Counted from the stretch's first letter, positions 1 to 6,772 are shown. The stretch is DNA of 9,296 nucleotides from Lentisphaeria bacterium (GCA_017540385.1 JAFYBD010000292.1:1-9296), one strand, 5' to 3'. Translations and numbers: made by a program. Notes: generated by a model from the sequence alone, not told the origin.

Positions 1-1
1 C

Positions 2-1819
2 GTCTGGGCGGAAAATACCTCCCTCGGTGCTGGTTCCGGGACTTTCCTCTACGCCTGCGTGACCGATCCCGCGGAAACGCTCGAATTTCTGCGGTTCGTC
101 ATCGGCGCGGGCTGGACCGCGCGTCCCCTCGGCGCGGGCACTAACCTGGTCGGCTCCGACGAATCCGTCGACGGCACCGTCTACCTCAAACCCTCCGGCG
201 TGCTCGCGGAAGTCTCCTGCGATGAAAAAGGCGTCTGCACGGCCGGTGCGGGCGCCAAGCTGAACGCCCTGCTGAACGAAGCGCTCGCGCACGGATTCGG
301 CGGCGCGTCCGGTCTCTGCGGCATCCCCGGTTCCGTCGGCGGCGCGCTCCGCATGAACGCCGGCGCGAACGGCCAGACCGTTTCCGATTTCCTGGTGGAA
401 ATGACCCTGCTCAACCTCGAGAACGCGGCCGTTTCGGTCGTCCCGAAGAACGCGTTCTACTGGCGTTACCGCGATTCCGGCATCCCCGAGAACATGATGG
501 TCATGTCCGCGCGTTTCCGGTTCCGTCCGGTCAACCCGGCCGAGGAAAAGGCCGCCTTTGAGGCCGAGTACGAACGCCGCCGCAAGTCCCCGCCCGGACG
601 CAGCGCCGGTTCCATCTTCCGCAACCCCGCCCCGGACATCTACGCCGGCCGCCTGCTGGAACTCGCAGGCATGAAGGGCCGCCGTTCCGGCGCGTTCGAA
701 GTCTCTCCGCTTCATGCGAACTGGATCGTCCGCGACGCTTCGCCGTCGGCCGAGCTCCTGGCCACGTCCGGCCACGACTGCTACGAACTCATCCGCGCCA
801 TGAGGAGCGCGGTTTTCCGGCACTCCAACATCATCCTTCAACCCGAGGTCAAATCCATCGACATGAAAGAACAAGCCGCTGCAATGTGTCAGCAGACGCC
901 CCTGGACATCCTCGTCCTTATGGGCGGGGCCAGTTCCGAACGCGAAATCTCCCTCCAGTCCGCCGAAAACGTCGTCAAGGCGCTCCGCGACGCAGGCCAC
1001 AGCGTCTCCACCTACGACATCAAACGCCCGGAGATTACCGACCGCATGCGCGCCGCCGACGTCGTCTACCCCGTCCTTCACGGCGGGTTCGGCGAGGACG
1101 GCACCATCCAGGCGCTGATGGAACAGGCCGGGATCCCGTTCGTCGGCGGTTCCGCGGAGTCCTGCCGTCTCGTGATGGACAAATACGCCTCGAAGCTCGT
1201 GATGGACCGCGCCGGCATCCGCAACGCCGCGTACGCCCTCATCGACGACCCCGCCGCGGATGTTCCCGCCGGGATGAAGTTCCCGCTGATCGTGAAACCC
1301 AATTCCGAGGGCTCCACGTTCGGCCTCTCCCTCGTTCGCGACGTCTCCGAATGGCAGTTCGCGATCCGGACCGCGCTCAAGTACGACACGCGCGTCCTCG
1401 TCGAGGAGTTCATCGCCGGGACCGAAGCCACGGTCGGCGTCGTCCTCGGCGAAGTCTATCCCATCATCGAGATCCAGCACCCCGGCACACTTTACGACTA
1501 CGACGCGAAGTACACGCACGCCCAGGGCGAGACCAAGTATTTCTGCCCGCCGCTCACGATCGACCAGGCCGTGCAGAAGGAAATCTCCGAAGCCGCGCTC
1601 GCGTTCGCGAAAGCCGCAGGCAATACCACGCTCATCCGCATCGACGTGATCGTCCGCGACTCCGACAAGGCCGTCTTCATGCTCGAGGGCAACAGCCTCC
1701 CCGGCTTCACCGCCAGCAGCCTCCTCCCGAAATCCATCGCCGTCTTCGGCAGGACGTCCGCCGAGGTCTGCTCCGCGCTCGCGTACGACGCGTTCCGCCG
1801 CGCCGGGAAGAAGGCCTGA
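2..1819 (+). CDS. murB-ddl: Fused MurB-Ddl: UDP-N-acetylenolpyruvoylglucosamine reductase / D-alanine--D-alanine ligase (5' partial)
   Basis: One open frame joins two cytoplasmic peptidoglycan-precursor enzymes: MurB (FAD/NADPH reduction of UDP-GlcNAc-enolpyruvate) and Ddl (ATP-dependent D-Ala-D-Ala synthesis). A GTG at 59 is possible, but the frame is open to base 2 and the preceding codons read like the MurB start (NTSLGAGSG, cf. NTSFxIGG), so the gene begins upstream. Counting from base 2, MurB spans about 1-285: FAD motifs LGAGTNL (43-49) and GIPGSVGGA (107-115), YRDS (156-159), Ser204 in GSIFRNP and Glu282 in QPE match the known catalytic Tyr-Arg, Ser and Glu. Ddl starts near Met288 (base 863): Glu313, Ser438 in EGST and Tyr504 in DAKY match E. 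coli DdlB Glu15, Ser150 and Tyr216, suggesting D-Ala-D-Ala rather than D-Ala-D-Lac. The metal-site segment is LEGNSLPGF instead of the usual LEANTSPGM. There is no stop or good ribosome site at the junction. A further N-terminal fusion such as MurC cannot be excluded. Confidence 0.93.
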   Translation, partial: VWAENTSLGAGSGTFLYACVTDPAETLEFLRFVIGAGWTARPLGAGTNLVGSDESVDGTVYLKPSGVLAEVSCDEKGVCTAGAGAKLNALLNEALAHGFGGASGLCGIPGSVGGALRMNAGANGQTVSDFLVEMTLLNLENAAVSVVPKNAFYWRYRDSGIPENMMVMSARFRFRPVNPAEEKAAFEAEYERRRKSPPGRSAGSIFRNPAPDIYAGRLLELAGMKGRRSGAFEVSPLHANWIVRDASPSAELLATSGHDCYELIRAMRSAVFRHSNIILQPEVKSIDMKEQAAAMCQQTPLDILVLMGGASSEREISLQSAENVVKALRDAGHSVSTYDIKRPEITDRMRAADVVYPVLHGGFGEDGTIQALMEQAGIPFVGGSAESCRLVMDKYASKLVMDRAGIRNAAYALIDDPAADVPAGMKFPLIVKPNSEGSTFGLSLVRDVSEWQFAIRTALKYDTRVLVEEFIAGTEATVGVVLGEVYPIIEIQHPGTLYDYDAKYTHAQGETKYFCPPLTIDQAVQKEISEAALAFAKAAGNTTLIRIDVIVRDSDKAVFMLEGNSLPGFTASSLLPKSIAVFGRTSAEVCSALAYDAFRRAGKKA

Positions 1820-1843
1820 GGAGGACGCGTCCCCGCTGAGGCA

Positions 1844-1873
1844 GTGCCCGGCTCCGCCCGGACACGGTTTTTT
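1844..1873 (+). terminator. Putative intrinsic terminator after murB-ddl
   Basis: GTGCCCGG (1844-1851) pairs with CCGGACAC (1858-1865) with one C-A mismatch and a 6-nt loop. Two G and then six T (1868-1873) follow. It lies 25 bases after the murB-ddl stop and before the next gene, as expected for a Rho-independent terminator. The mismatch and the 2-nt gap before the T run weaken the call. Confidence 0.5.
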
Positions 1874-1928
1874 CCATCTCCCAGGTCCGCATCGGGCCAG
1901 GTAACGCATTTTTCGAGGAACACAGCAC

Positions 1929-2702
1929 ATGCAGCCGGACCCCGCGTACATCACGTTGAATTTGCCGGACGGTCTCCCGCCCGTGGCATGCGCCGTGCGG
2001 CGGTCTCCGCGTGCGAAGCGCTTCTTTCTCCGCGTGATCCCGCATCCTTTCGCTGTCCAGCTGGTGCTCCCGCCGAGGCGTTCCCTCGCCGCCGCACGGC
2101 GTTTCGCCGAGACGAAGACCGCGTGGCTGGCCGCGACCATCCGCCGTTTCGCCCCGGAACCCGGCATGATGCCCCTCGGGCCCCAGGCTCCCCGCAGGAT
2201 ACCCGACGCGCTGGATCTGCGTCTGACCGGCGAACGCCTTGCGATCACGATGGAGGACGTCCCGGCGGACAATTCTGAAGTCCGCGCGTGGTACGATCCG
2301 CTCTTCGGCGGGATCACGCTCCGGGGGCCGCACGACGACGTCCCCGCGCTCGCCCAGGCTCTGCTGTCGGTCCTGACGCAGCTGGCCGCACCGGTCCTTT
2401 CAGCCCGGCTTCGCGCGCATGCCGATTCGCTCGGTCTGCCGGAGTTCCGCATCCTCGTGCATCCGCAGAAATCGCGCTGGGGGAGCTGTTCTGCGACCGG
2501 CAAAGTCACGCTGAACACGCTCCTCATGCTGTTCCCCCCGGACGTCGTGGACTACGTGATGCTGCACGAACTCTGCCATAAGTTCGAAATGAACCATTCG
2601 GAGCGCTTCCGGGCGCGCATGGACGAACTCTGTCCCGGCTGGCGCGAAAAGGACGCTCTGCTGCGCCGCTGCGCCCGCGAGATACCCGACGCGCTCCTCT
2701 GA
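1929..2702 (+). CDS. YgjP-like (DUF45) zinc metallopeptidase
   Basis: This 257-residue protein resembles the YgjP/DUF45 family of predicted cytoplasmic zinc metallopeptidases (gluzincin-like, M48-related fold). The C-terminal third carries the family signature: SRWGSCS (182-188), then HELCH (213-217) with His213 and His217 as zinc ligands and Glu214 as catalytic base, then MNHSERF (221-227) whose His223 fits the third ligand. The N-terminal half is a divergent, Arg-rich beta/alpha region with RRSPRAKRFFLRV (24-36), typical of the family start. No signal peptide or membrane segment is visible. The ATG at 1929 is preceded by GAGGAA (1915-1920). The gene sits alone between a probable terminator and the next promoter; I see no clear promoter of its own in 1874-1928, so read-through from murB-ddl is possible. 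Natural substrates of the family are poorly known. Confidence 0.87.
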   Translation: MQPDPAYITLNLPDGLPPVACAVRRSPRAKRFFLRVIPHPFAVQLVLPPRRSLAAARRFAETKTAWLAATIRRFAPEPGMMPLGPQAPRRIPDALDLRLTGERLAITMEDVPADNSEVRAWYDPLFGGITLRGPHDDVPALAQALLSVLTQLAAPVLSARLRAHADSLGLPEFRILVHPQKSRWGSCSATGKVTLNTLLMLFPPDVVDYVMLHELCHKFEMNHSERFRARMDELCPGWREKDALLRRCAREIPDALL

Positions 2703-2735
2703 CGCTGAAAAATCCAAATATCTCGTGCTTTCCGG

Positions 2736-2763
2736 TTGAAAAATGGCCGGTCGCCGATATATT
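2736..2763 (+). promoter_or_regulatory. Sigma70-type promoter for the nitroreductase-tsaB operon
   Basis: TTGAAA (2736-2741), a 16-base spacer and TATATT (2758-2763) form a good -35/-10 pair in an AT-rich gap between GC-rich genes. The predicted start of transcription is near 2770, about 65 bases before the nitroreductase ATG. The -10 lies inside an imperfect 18-bp palindrome (2756-2773, GATAT...ATATC, 7 of 9 base pairs), which could be an operator. The extended sequence is nearly repeated at the promoter at 6745-6772. Confidence 0.75.
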
Positions 2764-2773
2764 TAGAAATATC

Positions 2774-2805
2774 AAAAGGCGGTTTTCCCCCCGTGCCGTC
2801 TTTTT
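2774..2805 (+). promoter_or_regulatory. Possible leader hairpin with T run
   Basis: AAAAGGCGG (2774-2782) can pair with CCGTCTTTT (2796-2804) through nine pairs including one G-T wobble, with a 13-nt C-rich loop. The 3' arm runs into T5 (2801-2805). It lies just downstream of the predicted transcription start, so it could attenuate the operon or terminate read-through from the metallopeptidase gene. The stem is weak and the loop large, so this may be chance. Confidence 0.25.
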
Positions 2806-2834
2806 CTGCTATTCTTTTCCACAAGGAGGTTCTT

Positions 2835-3344
2835 ATGGAGTTTTACGATGTGATCGAGACCCGCCGCAGTGTCCGCGGCTACCTGGACAAGCCCGTTCCG
2901 GCGGATTCCCTCGCGAAGATTTCCCGTGCCGTACAGCTCGCGCCCACCGCGTGCAACCGTCAGCCCTTCCGTCTGTTTTTGTTCCGCGATCCGGCCATGC
3001 GTGCCGCGATCTGCGCGAAAGTGCCGTTCCCGTGGCTGAGCGAAGCCCCGGTGATCGCCGTTCTGGCGGGCGATGCTTCGTCCGCGTGGGAACGTCCCGA
3101 CGGAGGTTCCATCGTCGACGTCGACGCGTCCATCGTGATGGAGCATTTCGTGCTCGCCGCGACCGCCGAAGGACTCGGCACCTGCTGGATCTGCTGCTAC
3201 AGGCGCGACGAAGTCGACGCGGCCGCCGGGATCGCCGCGCCGTGGCGGTCCGTCGCGATCTCCCCGCTCGGATTCGGCAAGCAGAACGCCTGCCGCCCGC
3301 GCAACGTGAAACCCGTGGACGAACTCGTGAAGGTGATCGGATGA
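2835..3344 (+). CDS. Nitroreductase family FMN-dependent oxidoreductase
   Basis: This 169-residue protein matches the short nitroreductase family: homodimeric cytoplasmic flavoproteins that use FMN and NAD(P)H to reduce nitro compounds, quinones or other, often unknown, substrates. The FMN phosphate-binding signature RRSVRGY lies at 10-16, followed by APTACNRQPF (36-45), whose Asn-Arg-Gln-Pro stretch is typical of the flavin pocket. The middle helix and GLGTCWICCY (113-122) correspond to the family's GLGTCWIG segment, here with an unusual Cys-Cys pair. The C-terminus has RPRNVKPVDELV (154-165), like the usual R-P-x-E-E-I-V ending. The ATG at 2835 is set by a near-perfect ribosome site AAGGAGG (2823-2829) 5 bases upstream; a longer frame back to 2736 would begin inside the promoter. 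It is first in a four-gene unit and overlaps the next gene by ATGA. The substrate cannot be told from sequence. Confidence 0.9.
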   Translation: MEFYDVIETRRSVRGYLDKPVPADSLAKISRAVQLAPTACNRQPFRLFLFRDPAMRAAICAKVPFPWLSEAPVIAVLAGDASSAWERPDGGSIVDVDASIVMEHFVLAATAEGLGTCWICCYRRDEVDAAAGIAAPWRSVAISPLGFGKQNACRPRNVKPVDELVKVIG

Positions 3345-4405
3345 ACGGCCGGCAGTTTGAAGCGACCGGGGACGGCCTCTGGCGGCTCGGAGGCGACGGC
3401 AGCCCCGGTTTTGAACTCGACAAGCCCGCTTCCGGGCTGTTCACCCTGACCCCGTTCGACGGCTTCACGGTCACCTCGCTCGAGGCCGTCCCGGGCGAAT
3501 ATCCCGAGTCCATGGCGCTGTCCGTGCTGCGCCGTCCGCATCACGCCGACGACGGCGCGGAAGTCTCGTTCGACTGCGAGAGCCGGATTCCGTTCGGCGT
3601 GCCCGTGATGATCGCGCATCGCTACAAGCTCGACGCGACCTCGCTGGCGGTCCAGACGTCGTTCGAGATGCCCCACGCTTTCGAGCTTCGCAGCCTCACC
3701 GCGGGCGGACTCCGGTTCCATGGCGACGTCGCGGCGTTCTCCATCGTGAAACTCCCCGGCGCCGAGGGCGTCGTGAAGGAACCCGCCATGAAGGCGTTCG
3801 ACTGCGCCGACGGCGCCGAGCTCTATCGCGGCGCGACGCCTCCGCTCGCGCTGAATCTCCGCCTCGCCGACGGCCGCACGGTCCGGTTCGAGACCGGCAA
3901 GGACATCTGGCGCTGGGCCAATGCCGCGCGCATCGGCGACGGCACCTCCACGTTCATCATCCGGCGCGAGGGCGCCGACCTCGTTTACACCTGGAGCCTC
4001 TACGCGTTCGCCCCGGCCGACGCCGAGACTCCGCCGCCTCCGGGACGCAACTGGAACATCACCTGGTCGCTCCAGTGGGGCGAACCCGAGACGAACGACG
4101 GCCCGTTCGCCGACGTCTTCGATCTTCGCGCCGAATGTACCGACTGCGCCTGCGCCCAGGGCGTCGAAAACGCCCTCAAAAAGTGGGTTCGCACGCATCT
4201 GGCCTCAGCCTCCGGTGGCGACGTCTTCGCCGTTTCCGTCGGCGGGGGGCGTTTCTGCCGTCGCGCCGGTCACCTCGACCGGGGACGCAAGAAAGACCTG
4301 CCGCACTGGGACCTGCCTGCCCTGCGCGAATTCTCCCGCTGGGCGAACCGCCAGCTGCGGAAATCCGGCGCGAAGCTCGTGCTCACGTTTGGCGGGGAGG
4401 GCTGA
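3341..4405 (+). CDS. Protein of unknown function, 354 residues, in tsaB operon
   Basis: I do not recognise this family. The ATG at 3341 overlaps the nitroreductase stop (ATGA) and has AAGGTG (3330-3335) 5 bases upstream, so translation is probably coupled. No signal peptide or membrane segment is visible, so it is likely cytoplasmic. Residues about 1-250 alternate short hydrophobic stretches with turns and Gly/Asp, suggesting a beta-rich fold, with many aromatics (FTLTPFDGFTV, YTWSLYAF at 216-223, NWNITWSLQWG at 237-247). A Pro run (231-234) precedes these last strands. The final hundred residues look different: a cysteine cluster C-x2-C-x-C at 266, 269 and 271, a helix VENALKKWVRTHL, and a basic patch RAGHLDRGRKKD before a helical end. 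The cysteines could bind metal, but that is speculation. A carbohydrate-type beta sandwich is one possibility, without motif support. It is followed 3 bases later by tsaB. Confidence 0.85.
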   Translation: MNGRQFEATGDGLWRLGGDGSPGFELDKPASGLFTLTPFDGFTVTSLEAVPGEYPESMALSVLRRPHHADDGAEVSFDCESRIPFGVPVMIAHRYKLDATSLAVQTSFEMPHAFELRSLTAGGLRFHGDVAAFSIVKLPGAEGVVKEPAMKAFDCADGAELYRGATPPLALNLRLADGRTVRFETGKDIWRWANAARIGDGTSTFIIRREGADLVYTWSLYAFAPADAETPPPPGRNWNITWSLQWGEPETNDGPFADVFDLRAECTDCACAQGVENALKKWVRTHLASASGGDVFAVSVGGGRFCRRAGHLDRGRKKDLPHWDLPALREFSRWANRQLRKSGAKLVLTFGGEG

Positions 4406-4408
4406 CCC

Positions 4409-5080
4409 ATGCTGAAAGCGGCCCTGGATTTCTCCGGCAGCGAGCTCGCCTTCGCCGTGGTGGACGATTCCGGCGCGACCGTCGCGTCGTGCCTGGTCGA
4501 CCTGCCCGGACGCGATTCCTCCACCCTGCCGGTGCTCGTCGGCGACGCGCTGAAGAAGGCCTCGCTCGCCTACGCCGACCTCGATTCCTGGACGGTCGGG
4601 ACCGGTCCCGGCTCCTTCACCGCGCTTCGCGTGGCTGCGGCGTTCGTCCTAGGCGTGGTCCAGGGCACGGACAAATCCGTCCGGGGGCTGCCGTCCGCTT
4701 GCGGATTCGAGGGTGAAACGCCGTTCGGAGATCGCGTGCTCGTACTGTACGACGGACGCAAACGCGAGTTGCTCGGATTCGGGCTCAGACGCGAAGGGCG
4801 TTTCTGGATCCCCGACGGATTCCAGGGTGTGCTGGAGACCCCCGACAAACTCGAGACCATACGCGCTTCCTACGACACGTTCACGGCGCGTCCCTGCGAC
4901 ATGGACGCGGTGATCGCGTTCGCCCCCGGACTCCCGGTCGTCCCGTCGCCCCATGTGAACGCCTCCGTCCTCGCGGACATCCCGTCCGAGCTCTGCGACA
5001 TGTCCCCGACGGACCTGATCTATCTGCGGCCGCCGGTCTTCGTCGATCCGAAGCCCGTGCGCGTGTTCCCGGAGCTCTGA
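4409..5080 (+). CDS. tsaB: TsaB, tRNA threonylcarbamoyladenosine (t6A37) biosynthesis dimerisation subunit
   Basis: TsaB (YeaZ) is a non-catalytic ASKHA-fold protein that binds TsaD, with TsaE, in the complex that transfers threonylcarbamoyl to A37 of ANN-decoding tRNAs. The 223-residue length fits the family (E. coli about 231). The diagnostic motif TGPGSFTALR lies at 65-74, close to the usual GPGSFTGLR, followed by the helix VAAAFVLGVVQG. The N-terminal strand reads LDFSGSELAFAVVD, where many homologues have DTS. YDGRKRELLGF (114-124) matches the family's D-x-R-x2-E-hydrophobic strand, and IYLR (204-207) matches the common C-terminal YLR. The ATG at 4409 follows GGGGAGG (4394-4400) at an 8-base spacing and lies 3 bases after the preceding stop. 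The next gene begins 3 bases downstream. Sequence outside the motifs is divergent, but the motif and length make the call good. Confidence 0.88.
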   Translation: MLKAALDFSGSELAFAVVDDSGATVASCLVDLPGRDSSTLPVLVGDALKKASLAYADLDSWTVGTGPGSFTALRVAAAFVLGVVQGTDKSVRGLPSACGFEGETPFGDRVLVLYDGRKRELLGFGLRREGRFWIPDGFQGVLETPDKLETIRASYDTFTARPCDMDAVIAFAPGLPVVPSPHVNASVLADIPSELCDMSPTDLIYLRPPVFVDPKPVRVFPEL

Positions 5081-5083
5081 CCC

Positions 5084-6688
5084 ATGCGGACCCCCACCGG
5101 CGGATTCATCGGGCGTTTCCGGGCCTTCGCGGGCCCCTGGCGCACATTCCTGCCGGCGGCGCTCTTCCTTTGGACCCTCTGCGTCTGCTTCGCCGCGTCG
5201 TCGCTCCCGCTGCCGCATCCGATCCCGCCCCCGGCGGAGGACGACCCTCCGCCGAAAGTCTCCGTTCCGGCCAAGACGACGACCGACCATCCCGCGACGT
5301 CTGCCCAGCCCGCGCAGTCCCAGCCCGTTTCCCGGCCTGCTCCCGCGACTTCCCCCACGACTTCCCCCACGACCGCTCCCGCGACTTCCGCGCCGTCCGC
5401 CGCGGCGCGTCCGCAGGGCATCCTGGTCCGTTCCACTCCGCTGAAGGACTCCTCCGGCAAAGTCATCCCCATGAACGGCAATTACGGGGGCGGCACCATC
5501 CTGCTCCCGGCGGCCTACACGGCCAAACCGAACGAATTCCGCGGCGTGTGGGTCGCGACCGCGTTCAACCTCGATTTCGCGAAACACGCCACCACGGCGG
5601 AGTTCCAGGCGTCCTACCGCGCGCTCGTCGCCCGGCTCGCCGACATGGGGTTCAACACGATCATGTTCCAGGTGCGTCCGACCTGCGACGCCATCTACAA
5701 ATCCCCGACCAATCCGTGGTCGCGCTGGCTGACCGGCGAGGAGGGCAGGGCGCTCGACGGTGGATTCGATCCGCTGCCGTTCATGATCTCCGAAGCGCGC
5801 CGCCGCGGACTGAAATTCTATGCGTGGATGAACCCGTACCGGGTCGGCCAGGTCGGCATCCCTGCGGCGTCCACGTACCTCTCCACGCTGTCCCGCGGCA
5901 GTTTCGCCCGGCGCAATCCCGGCATGGTGGTGCGCTGGAACGACAAAAAAACGAACCTCGCGTTCTTCTTCCTCGACCCCGGGCGCGCCGAGGTCGTGGC
6001 GCACATCGTGAACAGCGTCCGCGAGGTCCTGCAGTACCGGCCCGACGGGATCGTCTTCGACGACTATTTCTACCCGATCGGCGTGGACGACACCTGCGAC
6101 GCCGTGACCTACGGCAAGTTCGCGAAAAAGGGCCAGTCGCTCGCCGACTGGAGGCGCGCGAATACCGAGCTCCTGATCCGTTCGGTCGCCGGCGCCGTCC
6201 GCGCGTTCAACCGCCTGAACGGCACCTCCATCCCGTTCGGGGTCAGCCCGGTCGGCATCTGGGCGAACCGGTCGCAGACGTGCCCGGAGGGCTCCCCGTC
6301 CAAAGGCGTGGAGGCGTACTCGCAGTCGTTCGCCGACGTGCGGAAATGGGTGGTGAACGACTGGATCGACTTCGTGATCCCGCAGGTCAACTGGGGACTC
6401 GGACACAAGATCGCCCCCTTCGCGGGAATCGTGAACTGGTGGGCCGACCTGGTCCGGGGCACGAACGTGAAACTGTACGTCGGGATCGGCGTGTATCAGG
6501 CGGGTGTGGCCGCGGGGATGGAGTCGCCGTCCGAACTCTCCAATCAGATCCTGTACCTGATCCTGAGGCGCGAAGTCGCCGGGACCGTGCTCTTTGCCGC
6601 GCGTCACTGCCTGAACCCGCAGAACAACGCGCAGAGGACATCGCTCCGCACGATTTTCGGCAGTTACTGGCGTCCCACCGCCCGCTAG
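5084..6688 (+). CDS. Secreted GHL10/DUF187 family glycoside hydrolase (YngK/DigH-like)
   Basis: This 534-residue protein has a basic N-terminus and a hydrophobic segment (about 22-38), read as a signal peptide or membrane anchor; no proper lipobox surrounds the cysteines at 33 and 35. A low-complexity Pro/Ala/Thr/Ser linker follows (about 41-110), including four PxTx units at 87-102. The GHL10 (DUF187) TIM-barrel domain spans about 150-510: EFRGVWVATAFNLDF (151-165), MGFNTIMFQVRPTCDAIY (188-205), FDPLPFMISEARRRGLKFYAWMNPYR (228-253), DGIVFDDYFYP (321-331, Asp326 and Asp327), PFGVSPVGIWAN (384-395) and DFVIPQVNWG (429-438). The related E. coli DigH (YddW) is a septal glycosidase acting on denuded peptidoglycan glycans, so a wall-remodelling role outside the cytoplasmic membrane is inferred; other glycans are possible. 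The ATG at 5084 follows GGAG (5071-5074) and lies 3 bases after tsaB. Confidence 0.9.
   Translation: MRTPTGGFIGRFRAFAGPWRTFLPAALFLWTLCVCFAASSLPLPHPIPPPAEDDPPPKVSVPAKTTTDHPATSAQPAQSQPVSRPAPATSPTTSPTTAPATSAPSAAARPQGILVRSTPLKDSSGKVIPMNGNYGGGTILLPAAYTAKPNEFRGVWVATAFNLDFAKHATTAEFQASYRALVARLADMGFNTIMFQVRPTCDAIYKSPTNPWSRWLTGEEGRALDGGFDPLPFMISEARRRGLKFYAWMNPYRVGQVGIPAASTYLSTLSRGSFARRNPGMVVRWNDKKTNLAFFFLDPGRAEVVAHIVNSVREVLQYRPDGIVFDDYFYPIGVDDTCDAVTYGKFAKKGQSLADWRRANTELLIRSVAGAVRAFNRLNGTSIPFGVSPVGIWANRSQTCPEGSPSKGVEAYSQSFADVRKWVVNDWIDFVIPQVNWGLGHKIAPFAGIVNWWADLVRGTNVKLYVGIGVYQAGVAAGMESPSELSNQILYLILRREVAGTVLFAARHCLNPQNNAQRTSLRTIFGSYWRPTAR
5342..5389 (+). repeat. Four imperfect 12-base tandem units in the glycosidase linker
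   Basis: Four in-frame 12-mers run head to tail: CCCGCGACTTCC, CCCACGACTTCC, CCCACGACCGCT and CCCGCGACTTCC. They encode PATS, PTTS, PTTA and PATS, extending the flexible linker between the signal segment and the catalytic barrel. The length is a multiple of three, so copy-number change would not shift the frame. Confidence 0.85.
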
Positions 6689-6744
6689 AGGACACTTTTC
6701 CGCGTCCACGCGCAAACTTTATTACTCCGACGGCCGTTTTCCGC

Positions 6745-6772
6745 TTGAAAATCCGCTTTTGCGTGATACATT
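6745..6772 (+). promoter_or_regulatory. Sigma70-type promoter for the lipoprotein-M42-holA unit
   Basis: TTGAAA (6745-6750), a 16-base spacer and TACATT (6767-6772) lie in an AT-rich gap after the glycosidase gene. The expected start near 6779 gives a leader of about 37 bases. GTGATA (6763-6768) and TATCAC (6778-6783) form a perfect 6-bp inverted repeat with a 9-base spacer across the -10 and predicted start, an arrangement typical of a repressor site. The gap 6689-6744 holds no clear terminator. Confidence 0.72.

Noticed and set aside
59..61. GTG at 59 as the start of MurB
   Set aside because: The upstream codons are open and encode the conserved MurB N-terminal segment, so the gene starts before the window.
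1823..1832. Perfect 10-bp palindrome GGACGCGTCC after murB-ddl
   Set aside because: No loop for an RNA hairpin, single occurrence, and plausible by chance in GC-rich DNA.
886..1839. 317-residue + frame overlapping Ddl in another frame
   Set aside because: Almost entirely Arg/Pro/His/Gly; an out-of-frame reading of the ddl domain.
3197..4198. 333-residue - strand frame opposite the unrecognised 354-residue gene
   Set aside because: Since the + gene is itself unassigned I compared both. The + frame has a ribosome site, an ATGA overlap and normal composition, while the - frame has extreme Arg/Val/Glu/Gly bias and no ribosome site in context.
4649..6715. 688-residue open frame on the - strand across tsaB and the glycosidase gene
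   Set aside because: Arg/Gly/Val/His-rich shadow of GC-rich codons, with no family motif; the + strand carries two well-supported genes here.
6690..6737. Short inverted repeats (GGAC...GTCC, CGCG-TCCA-CGCG, ACGGCCGT) as a terminator after the glycosidase gene
   Set aside because: Stems of four pairs or a loop-free palindrome, without a properly placed T run; too weak to call.
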